A stretch of DNA of 64,000 nt from positions 744,001 through 808,000 of the forward strand of contig JAUDYN010000008.1 of NCBI GenBank assembly GCA_030407005.1. Direction: 5' to 3'. Origin of the DNA: Desarmillaria ectypa. Lineage: Eukaryota; Basidiomycota; Agaricomycetes; Agaricales; Physalacriaceae. Shown piece by piece: positions 25,286 through 36,160 of the stretch; position 1 is the stretch's first letter; each line of letters starts with the position of its first letter. The notes beneath the pieces are model-generated. The model was not told the DNA's origin. It was given only the letters and a program-made list of their open reading frames with translations, and ran no database searches. The position numbers and the translations under genes were made by a program.

Positions 25286-25960
25286 ATGGGTACTTGGAAT
25301 GTATCTGGGCTGAACTATCGTTATTTGCTGGAATATGGTGGACTCTTGATTTCTCAAGCAGCTAATAGTAAAGTCAGGGACTTGACCAACAACTATTTTG
25401 GTTTTGTGGCTCATATAAGACCGGACGGCCATATTGGAATATTGTATCCAGAGACGGCGATGGGACCTAGCATGCTCTTTCTGGTGGAACTCGATGATAA
25501 TTCACCAGATACCTTGGGACGGTCACAATATGGATAGTGGCTAAAGTTATGGTTGACCAGGCAAGCAGGCTCAATCACTTCCAGATAGAACAGTACGTGG
25601 ACGCTGTCACTTCCAAATATTTCTTCAAGAAGTACTCTGCGAGTTCTGTTTGTTATATGAATAAATGGTTCTGGCCTTATTGTTTCCACTTAGGACTACT
25701 ATGGACATGGGCGTCGATCGGATCTATTGAGGGGAATGATTGACGGAATTCCTGGGGCTGGTATGTGCCCAGAAGGCGGAAAATACAATGTCCTTCGCGT
25801 GTTTGCAGGATTTCCAGAACAGTTTGAAGATGCTTACAGGAATGATGATGAAGATGGACATCCTTTGCTACCTTGAGGATGGACTGACTAACTGGGGCGT
25901 CCGTCGCAATCGACGAACCCCAAGCAATTCATCGAGACGATGGCGGAATGGTTGAAGAAA
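25286..25960 (+). pseudogene. Decayed gene of unknown family
   Basis: A coding-like frame from 25286 (MGTWNVSGLNYRYLLEYGG, later GPSMLFLVELDD) ends at a stop at 25535-25537. The sequence continues sensibly only in another frame (VMVDQASRLNHFQIEQYVD, then YFFKKYSASS). A third frame near 25770 reads MCPEGGKYNVLRVFAGFPEQ. These shifts, with no fitting introns, point to a frameshifted gene about 220 codons long. I do not recognise the family. Confidence 0.4.
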
Positions 25961-26430
25961 AATACTTGGTCCTCACCTAGTATTTATTAGGGCAAATCAT
26001 TGATCAATATACGTTATTTACGTAGTTGCAAAGTCGACTTGGAAATATATCCTTGGCGTGCCGTAAGAATACATGTAAACTGCTGCGCATTGACGTTCAT
26101 CTATTCTGATCCTGCAACTTGCTGAGAATCTTAGCATCGTCTTCGAAGTTCGAAGGTGCCAACGTCTCGTCAGCGTCGTAAATATGACATCCCACCGCTG
26201 AAGCACCTTGGAGCTGAAGGCCGGATTTGGACATGTCATCATTCCGAGCACCTTTCCGGCGTTCCCCGTTCCCTGCTCTCCTCTCACCACGTACCTGAGC
26301 GCTTGTCGCTGCTGCTATCTGCTATGCCTCACTACACTCTGCTTTAAGGGCTTTCTGGACGACCCCAGTTCCTATGATAACGACAGTTCAAGCAAATAGC
26401 GGAAGTAAATCAAATTTGGACATTGATTAA
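25961..26430. other. Upstream region of the kinase-like gene
   Basis: No gene is supported. Short frames on both strands are judged random. Confidence 0.4.
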
Positions 26431-27823
26431 ATGGCACCCTTTTCTGCCCGCCCATCGCGACTTATGTCGCGTTCCGTCCAGATAATTCTGGGAAGAGATA
26501 TAGTCGAGTCGCCTGAGCACACAGACTCGGATAACAGCGACAGCGACAGCGATAGCGACGGTGCTCGTTCTGACGGGACAATCGAGGATATCGACTCCTA
26601 TCCGAGATGGGGGCTAGGTCACCCGCTGCAGCGCATGGTTCGCATAGAAAGCAGCGATGACGACGCGAGCTCGTATTACAGGAGCGGTTGGTCGTCGTGT
26701 GATTCAGAGTCGGACTCGTCCACCTCGACCAGCTCGTCTGTCGTCTATGATATGTACGTCGTGTGTTGTATCTTTTGCTGTCCAAGGTGTTTATTTCTGC
26801 CTGTGCAGCGACTACGAGAGCCTTATCGACGACCTGCTGTTGAAGGACCCTGGTCTTTACGAAACTAACAGTCTCGTGCGTGGTATACTGCAACATAGTG
26901 CTGACACCCCTTTAATGCCGTTTCTGTATAGGTCATGGTGGAACCATCTACTCCTACATCCAATGACTCCCTTATGATAAAATCACTGTCGCGAACTTCT
27001 CCAGAGCTCTTCCTTCTTCTGGAATTTAATCATCCAGAATACCGCACGGATCCCTGGAATCCCTTTCCTCATATCCTTTGTGCGGTAGAGCGCGGCGACA
27101 GAGTGTTGCTGTGCCTGCAACGATTATTCCAATTCGACAAACCTCCATTCCGAAACGTGGCCAACTACCTCGACTTTTTCAGGCAGTCGTTAGAGGCGAG
27201 TATCAACAGCCGAGATTGATGAACCAGTATTTACATGGTCGGCAGGGCCTCACGTTTCTTCATGAACATTATATATCCGAACTGTCGTGCTTCAACCCTG
27301 TCTCATTCATGGTAGACATTGGTGCTGGCACCTGCTCTCCTACGGTGGAGCACTTTGACCGCTCCAGATTACCCGTCAAGTACTACTATGCTGACCTCTC
27401 CTACGCCGTACAGGATACGGGCCACTTGGAGGCAACCTACATAAAAGACGTTAAGGAATGTGGAATAATGATCGATCGGCTGTTGTTTAATGTACGTCTC
27501 CTGGTAACACGCAGAGCCTTTTCTCATGAATGTTATAGCTACCCAAGGTCGGACTTAAACTCAAATCCTTGGTCAATGCGATGACTTCCGGTGGATTCGG
27601 CGCAGATGATGCAAGGAAGTTGTTCGAAGCGCTTTGCAAGTCTCTAGAATCGTCCGTGTTCGACCTCCCAGTTCCACCGCGCGACTTGAGTACGCCTTTG
27701 AATGCGCCTACGATGACACGTACACGATCGCACCCTATCACGAACGATTATGATGCCAGCACGGTAACGCTGGTTCCCCCTCCCCAGATCACCAGATCCC
27801 AGTCAAACCCTAAGCCATTTTGA
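26431..27823 (+). CDS. Protein-kinase-like protein, probable pseudokinase
   Basis: Five exons (26431-26753, 26809-26875, 26932-27195, 27246-27491, 27539-27823) give 394 residues with closing phases. The N-terminal 100 residues are acidic and Ser/Asp-rich. The rest resembles a kinase-fold family common in Agaricomycetes: HILCAVERGDRVLLCLQRL, GLTFLHEHYISEL, KYYYADLSYAVQ and a helical end ADDARKLFEALCKSLESS. In related proteins the stretch after LHEH carries HRD plus an Asn; here it reads YISELSCFNPVSFMVD. I also see no glycine loop or clear DFG. Catalysis is therefore unlikely and a scaffold or decayed role is more plausible. The third intron (27196-27245) begins GCGAGT; no GT donor restores the frame. 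Confidence 0.65.
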
Positions 27824-28005
27824 TCCTCTCTTTCTTCTTTGGATATGTATCACGCGCATTCCTACCCTACATTCCTATGGCGCGTTATTCTCTAGACCTA
27901 CTGTTTGATTATTCTTATACCTGTAACGAGGACGAGGATTGGGCGTCAAAACATGTACACTGCTTGTGTGTAATATGTATTTCTCTTTACGTCGAAACGT
28001 ACTTC

Positions 28006-28790
28006 TTATGCGGGATCTGGGGCCACTAACATGAACGTTCCTGCAATGGGGCTTCCAAGTCCAACCGCTTCACCAAATTCGCTAATGTTGAATGATATGA
28101 CAGGCGTAGTAGCGTCAACGAGAACCTGATTGTTGAAATCCTTCGGCTGCTTGAACACCAGGAAGATATACCTTCAAGCGATGAGTATTCAGTTTCAGCA
28201 AATCCACTCTACTCACCTATGAGCATCTGAACCTGCGGGAGGCGTCGGCTGAAGCCATTCTGAAACCGCTGCCGTCGTATTCGTTAGGGTAGTGGGGCCT
28301 GCGATGTAGTGCTTCGACACGAAGTTCCCCCCAAGGAAGTGCCGGACTTGAGAAATGTTGGGATTCTGGGGAGTAGGAGCGTCCGGGTCGACTGTCGCGA
28401 CGACGAAGGGTCCATTTCCGACATTATGCCCGACAAGGGCGAATGAAGGAGGACCGACGGTTGCTGTAGGGTATTATCAGACAGCAGAAGAGGTATCAAA
28501 CCGGACGTCGGGGATGAACCATTGCGGGGAAGCTGTACGCCTGCCCTAAGGACAATCGCAGAGCCTGTTGTTTGAGGCAGGGAGACTTCAAGAAGGAACG
28601 ACGGATCGAATGGAAGAGCGATGTCTTCTGAGATCTGGGTAGTGAAGGATGAGTAAGTAGCATTTCAAGAGAGGGGGGAGATACTCGCGTTGGCAGCATC
28701 GAACGCTTCCTTCACCTTCACCAAGTCAGTGTCTTGCGAGACTACCAGCTGAGTGAGGAGACTAAGAAATAGAACCGAGGCGAAGACCAT
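28006..28790 (-). CDS. Secreted phosphatidylethanolamine-binding protein (PEBP) family protein
   Basis: Four exons (28790-28689, 28634-28520, 28463-28217, 28171-28006) total 630 nt, 209 residues. A signal peptide (MVFASVLFLSLLTQLVVS) precedes the PEBP fold. Ligand-site motifs are present: FVVATVDPDAPTPQNP, then VRHFLGGNF and the fungal C-terminal block HRYIFLVFKQP followed by EFGEAVGLGSPIAGTFMLV. PEBP proteins bind anionic ligands such as phospholipid head groups; secreted fungal members have unknown targets. The first intron (28635-28688) begins GCGAGT. The broken paralogue at 30189-30948 has GTGAGT at the same place. The upstream gene on the same strand is that paralogue, so the pair arose by tandem duplication. 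Confidence 0.85.
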
Positions 28791-30188
28791 AGTCGAAGAG
28801 TACTAGTACATAAAGAACGAGCTCTTTGCTTTAATAAGCAAACGAAAGCAGGTACTTCTGTAGGTCAAGCTGCGCGGTGCCCGCTTGTTATTTGTATACG
28901 GAAGTGATGAGTAACATCCATGGGAATGATGACGAACGTATGTCCTCACTTTACCATGAGCAAGCCGGCGTGAGGAAATGATCCTCTCCAAGACAATGGT
29001 CAAGAGGGGGCCCGGCCCTGTGGTGCTTTTCGAAGCAATAGTGTGGTGAGCATGACCGTATTCACTGAACAGAGTGAAAGATCGCGTAGTCTTGCAGTGT
29101 GAGAAGCGACCACTCGGCTATCGCATGAGTTACTCATCTAGTTATGCATGCGCAGTCAGTCCGATAACCGTGGTTGAGTGACGTGTCGAGGGATTTCCGT
29201 TTTCTTGCTTCCTGGGCTTAACCGCTTGCCCGGTCCCATGTATCCACTCAGCCCATGCAGTCGTCGTGGGATGCGGATGTCCAAATACATTTTTCTTACG
29301 TACGGCGTGTACAGCCCAGGAATAGAGCTTTCCCATCCCGAGTCTCGGTGGACTCAGTGCGAAGAACAAATGTTTGTCGTTGGAGTTGACATGATACGAA
29401 GTTACATTCACTCCAGGGGCCAGTTCCTTTTCAGGACGGAAAAACGTATTCTGAAAATGTTGTGACTTTTCTTTCCCTTTGTATGTCGCAAAAATGGGAT
29501 ACAGAAAGCACAGTGAAAAACTGGTGCTATTTAGTGCTCTTTTGCATACCAAACAGCTTCTTTTCTGCGAATGACAACCGATTTCCTTTGACCGCGGGAA
29601 ACGCCTTTTTCCTTCCGTTTTTCCTGCTCTGTTCCTTACCCCAAAAGAGTACGGAACTATCTCACACTCCTGGTAAGCAGCTATTTCGGGCCAGACAGAA
29701 ACCGGCGAAAATGGGTGGATAACACATGAAGAAGTCTTTTGGCCACAGCAAAATGAGTCGGGATTCCTTTTAATAGTAAAGCCGACGAATTTTGCTGTGG
29801 TTAGAAGACTTTGTCCAATTTCCTCTCTATTCCAATCATTTCCCTTGCATTTTGACCGGCGCGAATTAGTCACCTGCCAGGAGTGTCATCTTTCAACTTA
29901 TTTTTGTGAACACTCTTACCATTAGAATTTCAAATGAAATGTCACAACATTTTGAGGTCTCGTTTTTCCGCGGAGAGAATTCACCGGCTCCAGCAGTGAT
30001 TTCTAGGCGGCTTCTGCGATACATTCCATGTCGTAACCCTCGGGGACCACATGGCGTGTATACTCGTTTCGAGGCAATCATTTATGTCGTTTATTAGTTC
30101 AGCAGTGGTAATGAAAAGGTGGGTCAACAACGTGGATGGGGTAACTGCATGTTGTATAAACTTTTTACCACCTGGACATGCTCATGCT
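28791..30188. other. Spacer between PEBP paralogues with one long orphan open frame
   Basis: The spacer contains a 243-codon open frame on the minus strand (29142-29873). Its product is Ser/Lys/Arg-rich with no domain I recognise and a poor fit to the style of nearby genes. Two shorter frames overlap on the plus strand. I see no terminal repeats that would mark an inserted element. It is not called as a gene. Confidence 0.3.
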
Positions 30189-30948
30189 CTAGAGCAGAAC
30201 AGGATCATGTTCCACCAACATAAATGTCCCAGCGATCGGGTCTCCGAGGCCCACGGCTTCACCGAACACGCTGATATTCCAAGACCAGTATGGTGAAGTG
30301 GAGTTGACGAGCGTCTGGTCGTTGAAACCTTTAGGTTGCTTGAATACCAGGAAGACGCAACTTCGAATGATACATAATGTGTTCCTCTCGAGCATGCGGA
30401 TAATATTACCGGCGTTTACCAGTGCCAGCGAGGGGAGCAGGCTGAATCCATCCGGGCGGCCATCGTGTTGGATAAGACAATACAGGTATAAGAAATATGT
30501 TCTGCGACGAAGTTCCCACCCAGGAAATAGCGAATTTAGCATTGGACGGCGTCCGGGTCGACTGTGGCTACAACGAATGGCATTCTGTTGTTATTCTGGC
30601 CAACGAGGGTGGCCCGAGGGTCACCGGAGGGTGAGTAGAATCAGCGAAGTAACACCGAATAACGGAAGATTAATGGCACCATTGCGGGGGAGCTCAACAC
30701 CTGCCCTTAAGACGATGGTAGAGCAGCGAAAAGGAAGGACGGATCGAACTTGAGATTGATGTCTTCTGGAATCTATGAAGACATGAGGGTGTGGTTATTT
30801 TAGGAAGCCTGTCAACACTCACATTGGCATAGATGAAGGCTTGCGTAACCTTGGCAAGGTTAGTGTCTTGAGAGACTACCATTGGGGTGAAGAAATTGGA
30901 GCAAAGCAGCAGAGCGAAGGTGAGGAGCATGCTCGAAGATGGGAACAT
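30189..30948 (-). pseudogene. Broken tandem copy of the PEBP gene
   Basis: The first exon (30948-30823) encodes a signal peptide (MLLTFALLLCSNFFTPMVVS) and the same start as its neighbour. A GTGAGT..TAG intron (30773-30822) sits at the same phase-0 position. After FDPSFLF the frame is lost: the expected block is only readable shifted (TIVLRAGVELPRN) and is shorter by several codons. Farther on, the ligand motif survives as FVVATVDPDA but is followed by a stop, and then YFLGGNFV. The C-terminal block is intact (FLVFKQPKGFNDQ, GEAVGLGDPIAGTFMLV). It is a pseudogene made by tandem duplication and later small deletions. Expression of a truncated secreted peptide cannot be excluded. Confidence 0.75.
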
Positions 30949-31618
30949 TGGTCGAAGTTTGTGTCTTTCATAACGCCTATGGCAGCGGCCCTAAAGCCGA
31001 AGGCATTCCTCTGAGGTCAGATGCAAATCCTACTTCGCATCTATGCAAAAAAAAAAATTAATCATTACTATGAATGTGGCATGTTCTCTTTCACTAGTCG
31101 ATGTTGTATGATCTTCTCAAGACATGTAAGGGGAATGCTACGACACTCGGTATGATGAGCTGACAGGATTTGAGAGAGAAAAGGGTGACATCGATTAGTA
31201 TGAGAAACGAAGCTGCCAGAACTACCAACATTGGCACGTTAGATTAGCTCGAACACCAGCCGTTACCTTCCCGCAGCCATCGACCTACGGTTCACGTATA
31301 TTGAAGGTACTAGACTTAACAGCAATACATCGGGTTAGTCCCTGGGCCGCTGAAAGGGAATCATGGAAACGTAAGGAGGGTTGAACCCCGAGTCTGAGGA
31401 TCTGGGAGTCTGCAGAAAGGATCAATACTTGTGCTGATTGATAAAGCGGAACACGCGTGCCTTGGACTACAGACAAAAGCCCTTCATGCAAATCCCATTG
31501 ATTCTGAAAGCAGCTAAGGTGCTATTGCACGGCAAGAATCCAAGGAAATAAACTGAATTCGTGCGGCCGTCCTCCTCTCACCGGTGATAAGGCCACACTT
31601 TACTGGCTGCCATGAGTC
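30949..31618. other. Intergenic, no gene seen
   Basis: It includes a run of A near 31045-31056. Nothing else could be supported. Confidence 0.4.
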
Positions 31619-31855
31619 TTAGTCTTGCGTTAGCGGTCCTGGGACAACCCCGGTGTCGTAAAGTTCTAGAAAGGGGGAAAGGGCGTCGTCGTGCTGGGCT
31701 GCACCACCAGAGTCAACGTAGGCGAAAAAATCGTGCTGGAGTACCCGGGAAAAGAGTGGGATAGTGCTAGGCAACCGTTCTTTAGGTGGCACTCTTCCAC
31801 AAGGTGCATACGGCTCTCGGACGTCACGTAGGGCTCGGAATGAGGGACCAAGCAA
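31619..31855 (-). pseudogene. Coding-like gene fragment
   Basis: A 78-codon minus-strand frame reads like genuine protein (LGPSFRALRDVREPYAPCGR, then VLQHDFFAYVDSGGAAQHDD and LYDTGVVPG). No start context, exon partner or flanking coding sequence is found on either side. I judge it a remnant of a larger gene of unknown family. Confidence 0.3.
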
Positions 31856-32411
31856 GTGTCCCTGATGGGGTTGCCTGAAAAAATAAGCGTGATCAGCACG
31901 ACCCTTTTCTTATGTAGTTCGAACCATGAGCATCCGAACTTCCGTCGTCACTCCCAACAAATTGGCCTATACTTACTGCTCTTTCACTTTGACACTCCTT
32001 TACATAAAGCAATTACAGGATCCCAGCCTCGAGTCTTCGTTGTTGCCTGCACTTCCTGGGTCACTTCTTGTCTCCAATTGCCTACCTAACAATAGATGAA
32101 AGCTACTTTTGCGTCGTCGCAACAGAACCTCTCGATAATTCACCGATACGCCGTAAATGGATGTGATCCGTATTTTCGTATGTGCTCTCGTTTTGGCGCG
32201 TAATATTACCTAGTATGACTCTTTTCTTAGCATTTCGCTAAAATTCACTCATGCGAGCCCTCGGGCCATATTTTCGCTCCCCGTCTGGGTTGCCTTCATT
32301 TTACCGACTCCTTGTCCCCATATGCTACATGATAGGAAATTGACGGCCCCTTGTTACTACCTTTACTTCATTCCTTTACTTTATTGCCTTCTCGTACCTC
32401 GGGAGTAGCAC
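31856..32411. other. Upstream region of the chitinase gene
   Basis: No gene is seen. Long C/T-rich strings near 32340-32400 are compatible with promoter sequence. Confidence 0.4.
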
Positions 32412-32417
32412 TATAAA
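32412..32417 (+). promoter_or_regulatory. TATA box of the chitinase gene
   Basis: TATAAA lies 96 bp before the start codon at 32508. It is followed by a C/T-rich leader (32461-32490). Confidence 0.55.
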
Positions 32418-32437
32418 ATGTACCCTGCAGCCATGTT

Positions 32438-32464
32438 GAAGTCTTCACGTCTCTTGAAGACTTC
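32438..32464 (+). repeat. 10-bp inverted repeat in the chitinase leader
   Basis: The arms GAAGTCTTCA (32438-32447) and TGAAGACTTC (32455-32464) are perfectly complementary with a 7-nt spacer, between the TATA box and the ATG. It could form an RNA hairpin in the leader or be a paired protein-binding site, as each arm is itself nearly palindromic. Confidence 0.5.
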
Positions 32465-32507
32465 CTCCCCTCCCTCCCATACTCCCTTAGCTTGATTGAC
32501 CGCCATA

Positions 32508-34206
32508 ATGGGCTTCAAACACACTCTTTTATTATGTATTGCTTGTTTTGCGGTGGTAGCCGTCAACGCAACCGCTGTGATGCGCCGTCCGAACAATTAC
32601 AAGGACTCTCCTGTCACCACCAGCTCGCACACGAATTCAGAAGCCCGCGACCTTGAAGAACGCCACAAAGGAAAGACGTCTGTCGCGTACTTTACCAACT
32701 GGGGTATTTATGGTGCCGATTTTCGTCAGTCTTTAGTCTTCAGTATATTGCATTGCTCTAACATAATCAACAGAACCTCAAGATATTGTCACTGACAGTT
32801 TGAGTCGTATGGATGTTCCATTTTCTCTTTGTACAGCTGACGTATCATAACGTTTAGACATTCTCTACTCTTTCGCTGATGTAGACCCCTGGTCTGGGGC
32901 CATAAGGCTTACCGATTCGTGGGCCGATGAAGAGGTATACATTCTTTCTATATCCGTTTCTTCAGATACATTAACGCGTTTCTTTAGAAACATTACGACG
33001 GAGACAGCTGGACCGAAAGTGGCACGAATTTGTATGGCTGTCTCAAGCAGCTGTACCTCATCAAGCTTGCCAACCGGAACATTAAAATACTCCTTTCCAT
33101 TGGTGGATGGACTTATTCTCAGGCCGGCCATTTTGCCTTCGTTACCTCCGAATCCAGCCGGGCCACATTTGTCTCCAATGCCGTCACTCTCATCGAGGAC
33201 TACGGTTTCGATGGAATGCAAGTCGGTTTTTCCTTTCCGTCTCTCTCCCTGCATTAACCTAGGCCTTAGTGACCTCGATTTTGAATACCCAGCCAACGCC
33301 GCTGAAGGACAAGCTTTTGCCGACCTCTTCACGGAGCTTCGTACCGCTTTTGACAACCTCGCCAACTCTAAAGGCGACAGCACTCCGTACCAGTTATCCG
33401 CCGCTGTGGCTGCTGGGCCCAAAAACTATGCCAATCTCGTCGTGCCCCAGATGAATGCCGCTTTGACGTACTGGAATCTCATGTCCTACGACTATTCTGG
33501 TGAATGGTTAGACTACTCAGACAACCAAGCCAATCTCTACGGCGGTGCCCGCACAGGTGTCAGCACCGATGCTGCTGTGCAGCATTTCATTTCGGCCGGT
33601 GCGGATGCCTGGAAGATCAACATGGGCATTCCTCTCTATGGACGTGCTTTCAAGAATACTGACGGTCTGGGAGCGTCTTACAGTGACGTATGCTTCCGAG
33701 ACTATTTCTGACTACTATTTGGTTTTGACGTTTATTTTCAGGTCGGCTCCGGAACCATAGAAGCTGGGGTGTATTCGTATAATGTTCTTCCTCGTATGTG
33801 CCTACTTCTCGTATCTTTACATACCCATTTAACGGCATGCACGTACAGTCGCTGGTGCCCAAGTCTTCGAAAACACAGACGATGTCAGTAGCTACTCGTA
33901 CGACTGGTCGTGCCGAGAGCTCGTCTCATATGATACGCCCAACATCGTCGCGCTCAAGGCGAAGTATATCAACGACTGTGGCCTCGCCGGTTCCATGTTC
34001 TGGGAGGTCAGTTAATCTGATGTATTTATTGTATAGCCTATGTTGACGCGCGGTCTGCTACTTAGCTTTCAACCGACAAAGTCGGCTCCGAATCCCTCGT
34101 TGGTGCCGCCGCTGGTGTCCTGGGCAACATTGACAAGACCAAGAATCACATCAGCTATCCTAATAGCAAGTGGGATAATATCAGAAATAACATGGGCCAG
34201 TGGTAG
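32508..34206 (+). CDS. Secreted GH18 chitinase
   Basis: Eight exons (32508-32724, 32774-32806, 32858-32934, 32988-33217, 33270-33687, 33742-33793, 33849-34006, 34066-34206) total 1326 nt, 441 residues. A signal peptide (MGFKHTLLLCIACFAVVAVNA) and short propeptide-like stretch precede the barrel. GH18 motifs follow in order: SVAYFTNWGIYG, HILYSFADV, KILLSIGGWTYS, the catalytic DGIDLDFEYP (Glu about 191 as acid/base), MSYDYSGEW, IPLYGRAF and SMFWELSTD. Trp of the usual DxDWE is Phe here. The catalytic motif is only continuous if the fourth intron (33218-33269) uses a GC donor. No chitin-binding module is seen at the C-terminus. The likely role is hyphal wall remodelling or use of external chitin. 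Confidence 0.93.
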
Positions 34207-34748
34207 ACCACGGCACTTAGATTATCTTAATTATATACCGAGCAGGCAAGATACCATACTTTACTTTCCTTCGCTTCGTTAGCGTCCCACAGTCGTGTGG
34301 ACTTTATAATAACCAAACACAAGATGGGCGCGCTTCACCCGTTGTTGATCTTCGGGAGAGTTGTTCGGTGATCTTAGCATGTACGTAATAGCTGCGTAGG
34401 GAACTTATTCTCGGTCGTCTGCGTTGTAATGCTGAGGCAGCAATTGACGGACTGTCATCGATTATAGAAGAGAACGGTTCTAGCTCCGGGATGAGATGTG
34501 TATATTCATCGATGCTGCTCCTTGCAGTCGGGTCCTCGTGTTATGGCTTGAGGTTCTATCGGTAGGACTGCGAACGTGCTTAGCACTCTGCTAAGCAGCC
34601 ACAAGATACGCGGATGACGCAGTGTTTAGCAAGAATTCGTGTGTATGCAAGGTAGCTCAGCGTGCAAACATTTCATAAATTCATAGACAGATTGTATCGT
34701 ACAAAGTCACATTGCGGCCCTCACTCCAGCCACATAAGTCGTTCATTG
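34207..34748. other. Intergenic, no gene seen
   Basis: It contains the chitinase 3' end. No open frame or RNA gene could be supported. Confidence 0.45.
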
Positions 34749-36160
34749 TTAGGTCATAGCTGCAAGGTATTTTGCCACCTTCTCAACATCATATATATGA
34801 GTTGGATTCAACCACAGCATAACGCGAAGTGGCAGATGACCGGCAGCGACAAAATTAGGCCTCAAAGATGAAACGAAGAGTGAGAAGAGCTTACACACAA
34901 TCCAAAGTATTAAGTCCCTAACCTTACCAACTGATCTCACGCTTCCCATCCGTCTGGCGTCTTCCTAATCTAAGGATCCTTCCCATACGGGGAATCTTCG
35001 TATCCTCATATGCCTTGACAATTTTGGGGAGTGGCTCCGGGTCGGACAGGTAATGGCGGAGCAGCAGGTAAAGCATTTGAGTGTCTTCAGGCGTCTTCAG
35101 ATGGCAAAGACACGCCATGCCCAGAATCAAGTGAGCCTGCATGAGTCCGCATCGCCTACGAATATGATCTTAGCAGCACCCGTTGCAGGTAGTGCCATGA
35201 AGGGACGTTCAATATGGTAAGGGTACATTTTCGTAGCGAGGTAAGACGAGCCATTTCGTGAAATGCGACTCGGTGGCAGTGGGTCGGGACGCAGCGTCGA
35301 TGATCTGACAGAAAGCGCCGGTGTAAGGAGACTGCCATGAACCGTGTTTTTGCATGAAGATGGCGCGCAGGTCTTCGGAAGGCAGATCACGAGGCGGAGG
35401 CGTATCGGTCGCGTACGTGGGCCAGAACATCACTTGCTGTTCTTCGACAGGGGTGCTTGTAGGCAGGGAAAGAGTATGACCAAAGAACCCATTGCGGCTG
35501 AATGTCATCGCCACTTGGTCTGCCTTTATGCCGCTTTGGAGGGCGTGAGTGACCCGAAGGGAGCAAACCCGCCAATACCGGTCAGGCCGATAACTACGTT
35601 TGGGAAGGTACGAGAAATTATTTAAAGAAGAAACGTACTTGTATTGTGCTCGGTAGGCCTCTTTGCCAAGGAGCGCCTGCCTGCATATACTCTTGACGCC
35701 ATCAGCGCCGATGATGAGGTCACATGTTTCTACCGCGCTATCTTTAAAGACGACTTGGGCAACATCCGCAGTCTCTTGCACCTCCACCACCTTTCGCCCC
35801 CATTCTGCCACGCCATCCGGGATTCCCAGCAGCAGACTCATGCACTGATGCCCTAGGCAGCAAAATCCTATCATCCAGACCTCCAAGCCGGCCTAGCGTG
35901 GTTCCGTTTTGATTTCGGATAACAAAGTAAGGGCATACGTTGCTATGTGCCCTCAGGTACAGTACGGAAGCCGGTGAGACGGCGTTGAGAGCGCGAAGGC
36001 CGTTAGGGATGTTGTCGTATTCAGACTTTGGTACGACTCGTAGACTTTAATGGAGACGTTCGAGGGTAGCTATGAGTGCAGAGTGTGGTAGGTAGCGAGG
36101 CGGCCAATACCACCGCCGACAATAATGATCTTCGTCGTTGTATTGAAGTAGCAGTAGTCA
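34749..36160 (-). pseudogene. Decayed FAD-dependent monooxygenase (salicylate-hydroxylase type)
   Basis: Reading from the right, an N-terminal dinucleotide fold is visible near 36150 (TKIIIVGGGIGRLATYHTL) but is followed by stops. The best-preserved part is an open frame at 35886-35209 with the family motif CDLIIGADGVKS and the block GVAEWGRKVVEVQETADVAQ. Farther on the expected GDAAH motif reads GDADS. A C-terminal block (LLLRHYLSDPEPLPKIVKAY, then YDVEKVAKYL) is recognisable in scattered frames down to 34749. Intact relatives hydroxylate aromatic acids with NAD(P)H. Multiple stops and frame changes mean this copy cannot encode a working enzyme. Confidence 0.7.

Noticed and set aside
30189..30948. 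Second PEBP as a working gene with an extra intron
   Set aside because: No donor and acceptor pair removes both the frame loss after FDPSFLF and the stop after VDPDA, and several expected codons are missing.
31030..31060. A-rich run as the tail of a retroelement
   Set aside because: No reverse-transcriptase relic, target-site duplication or internal promoter could be seen nearby.
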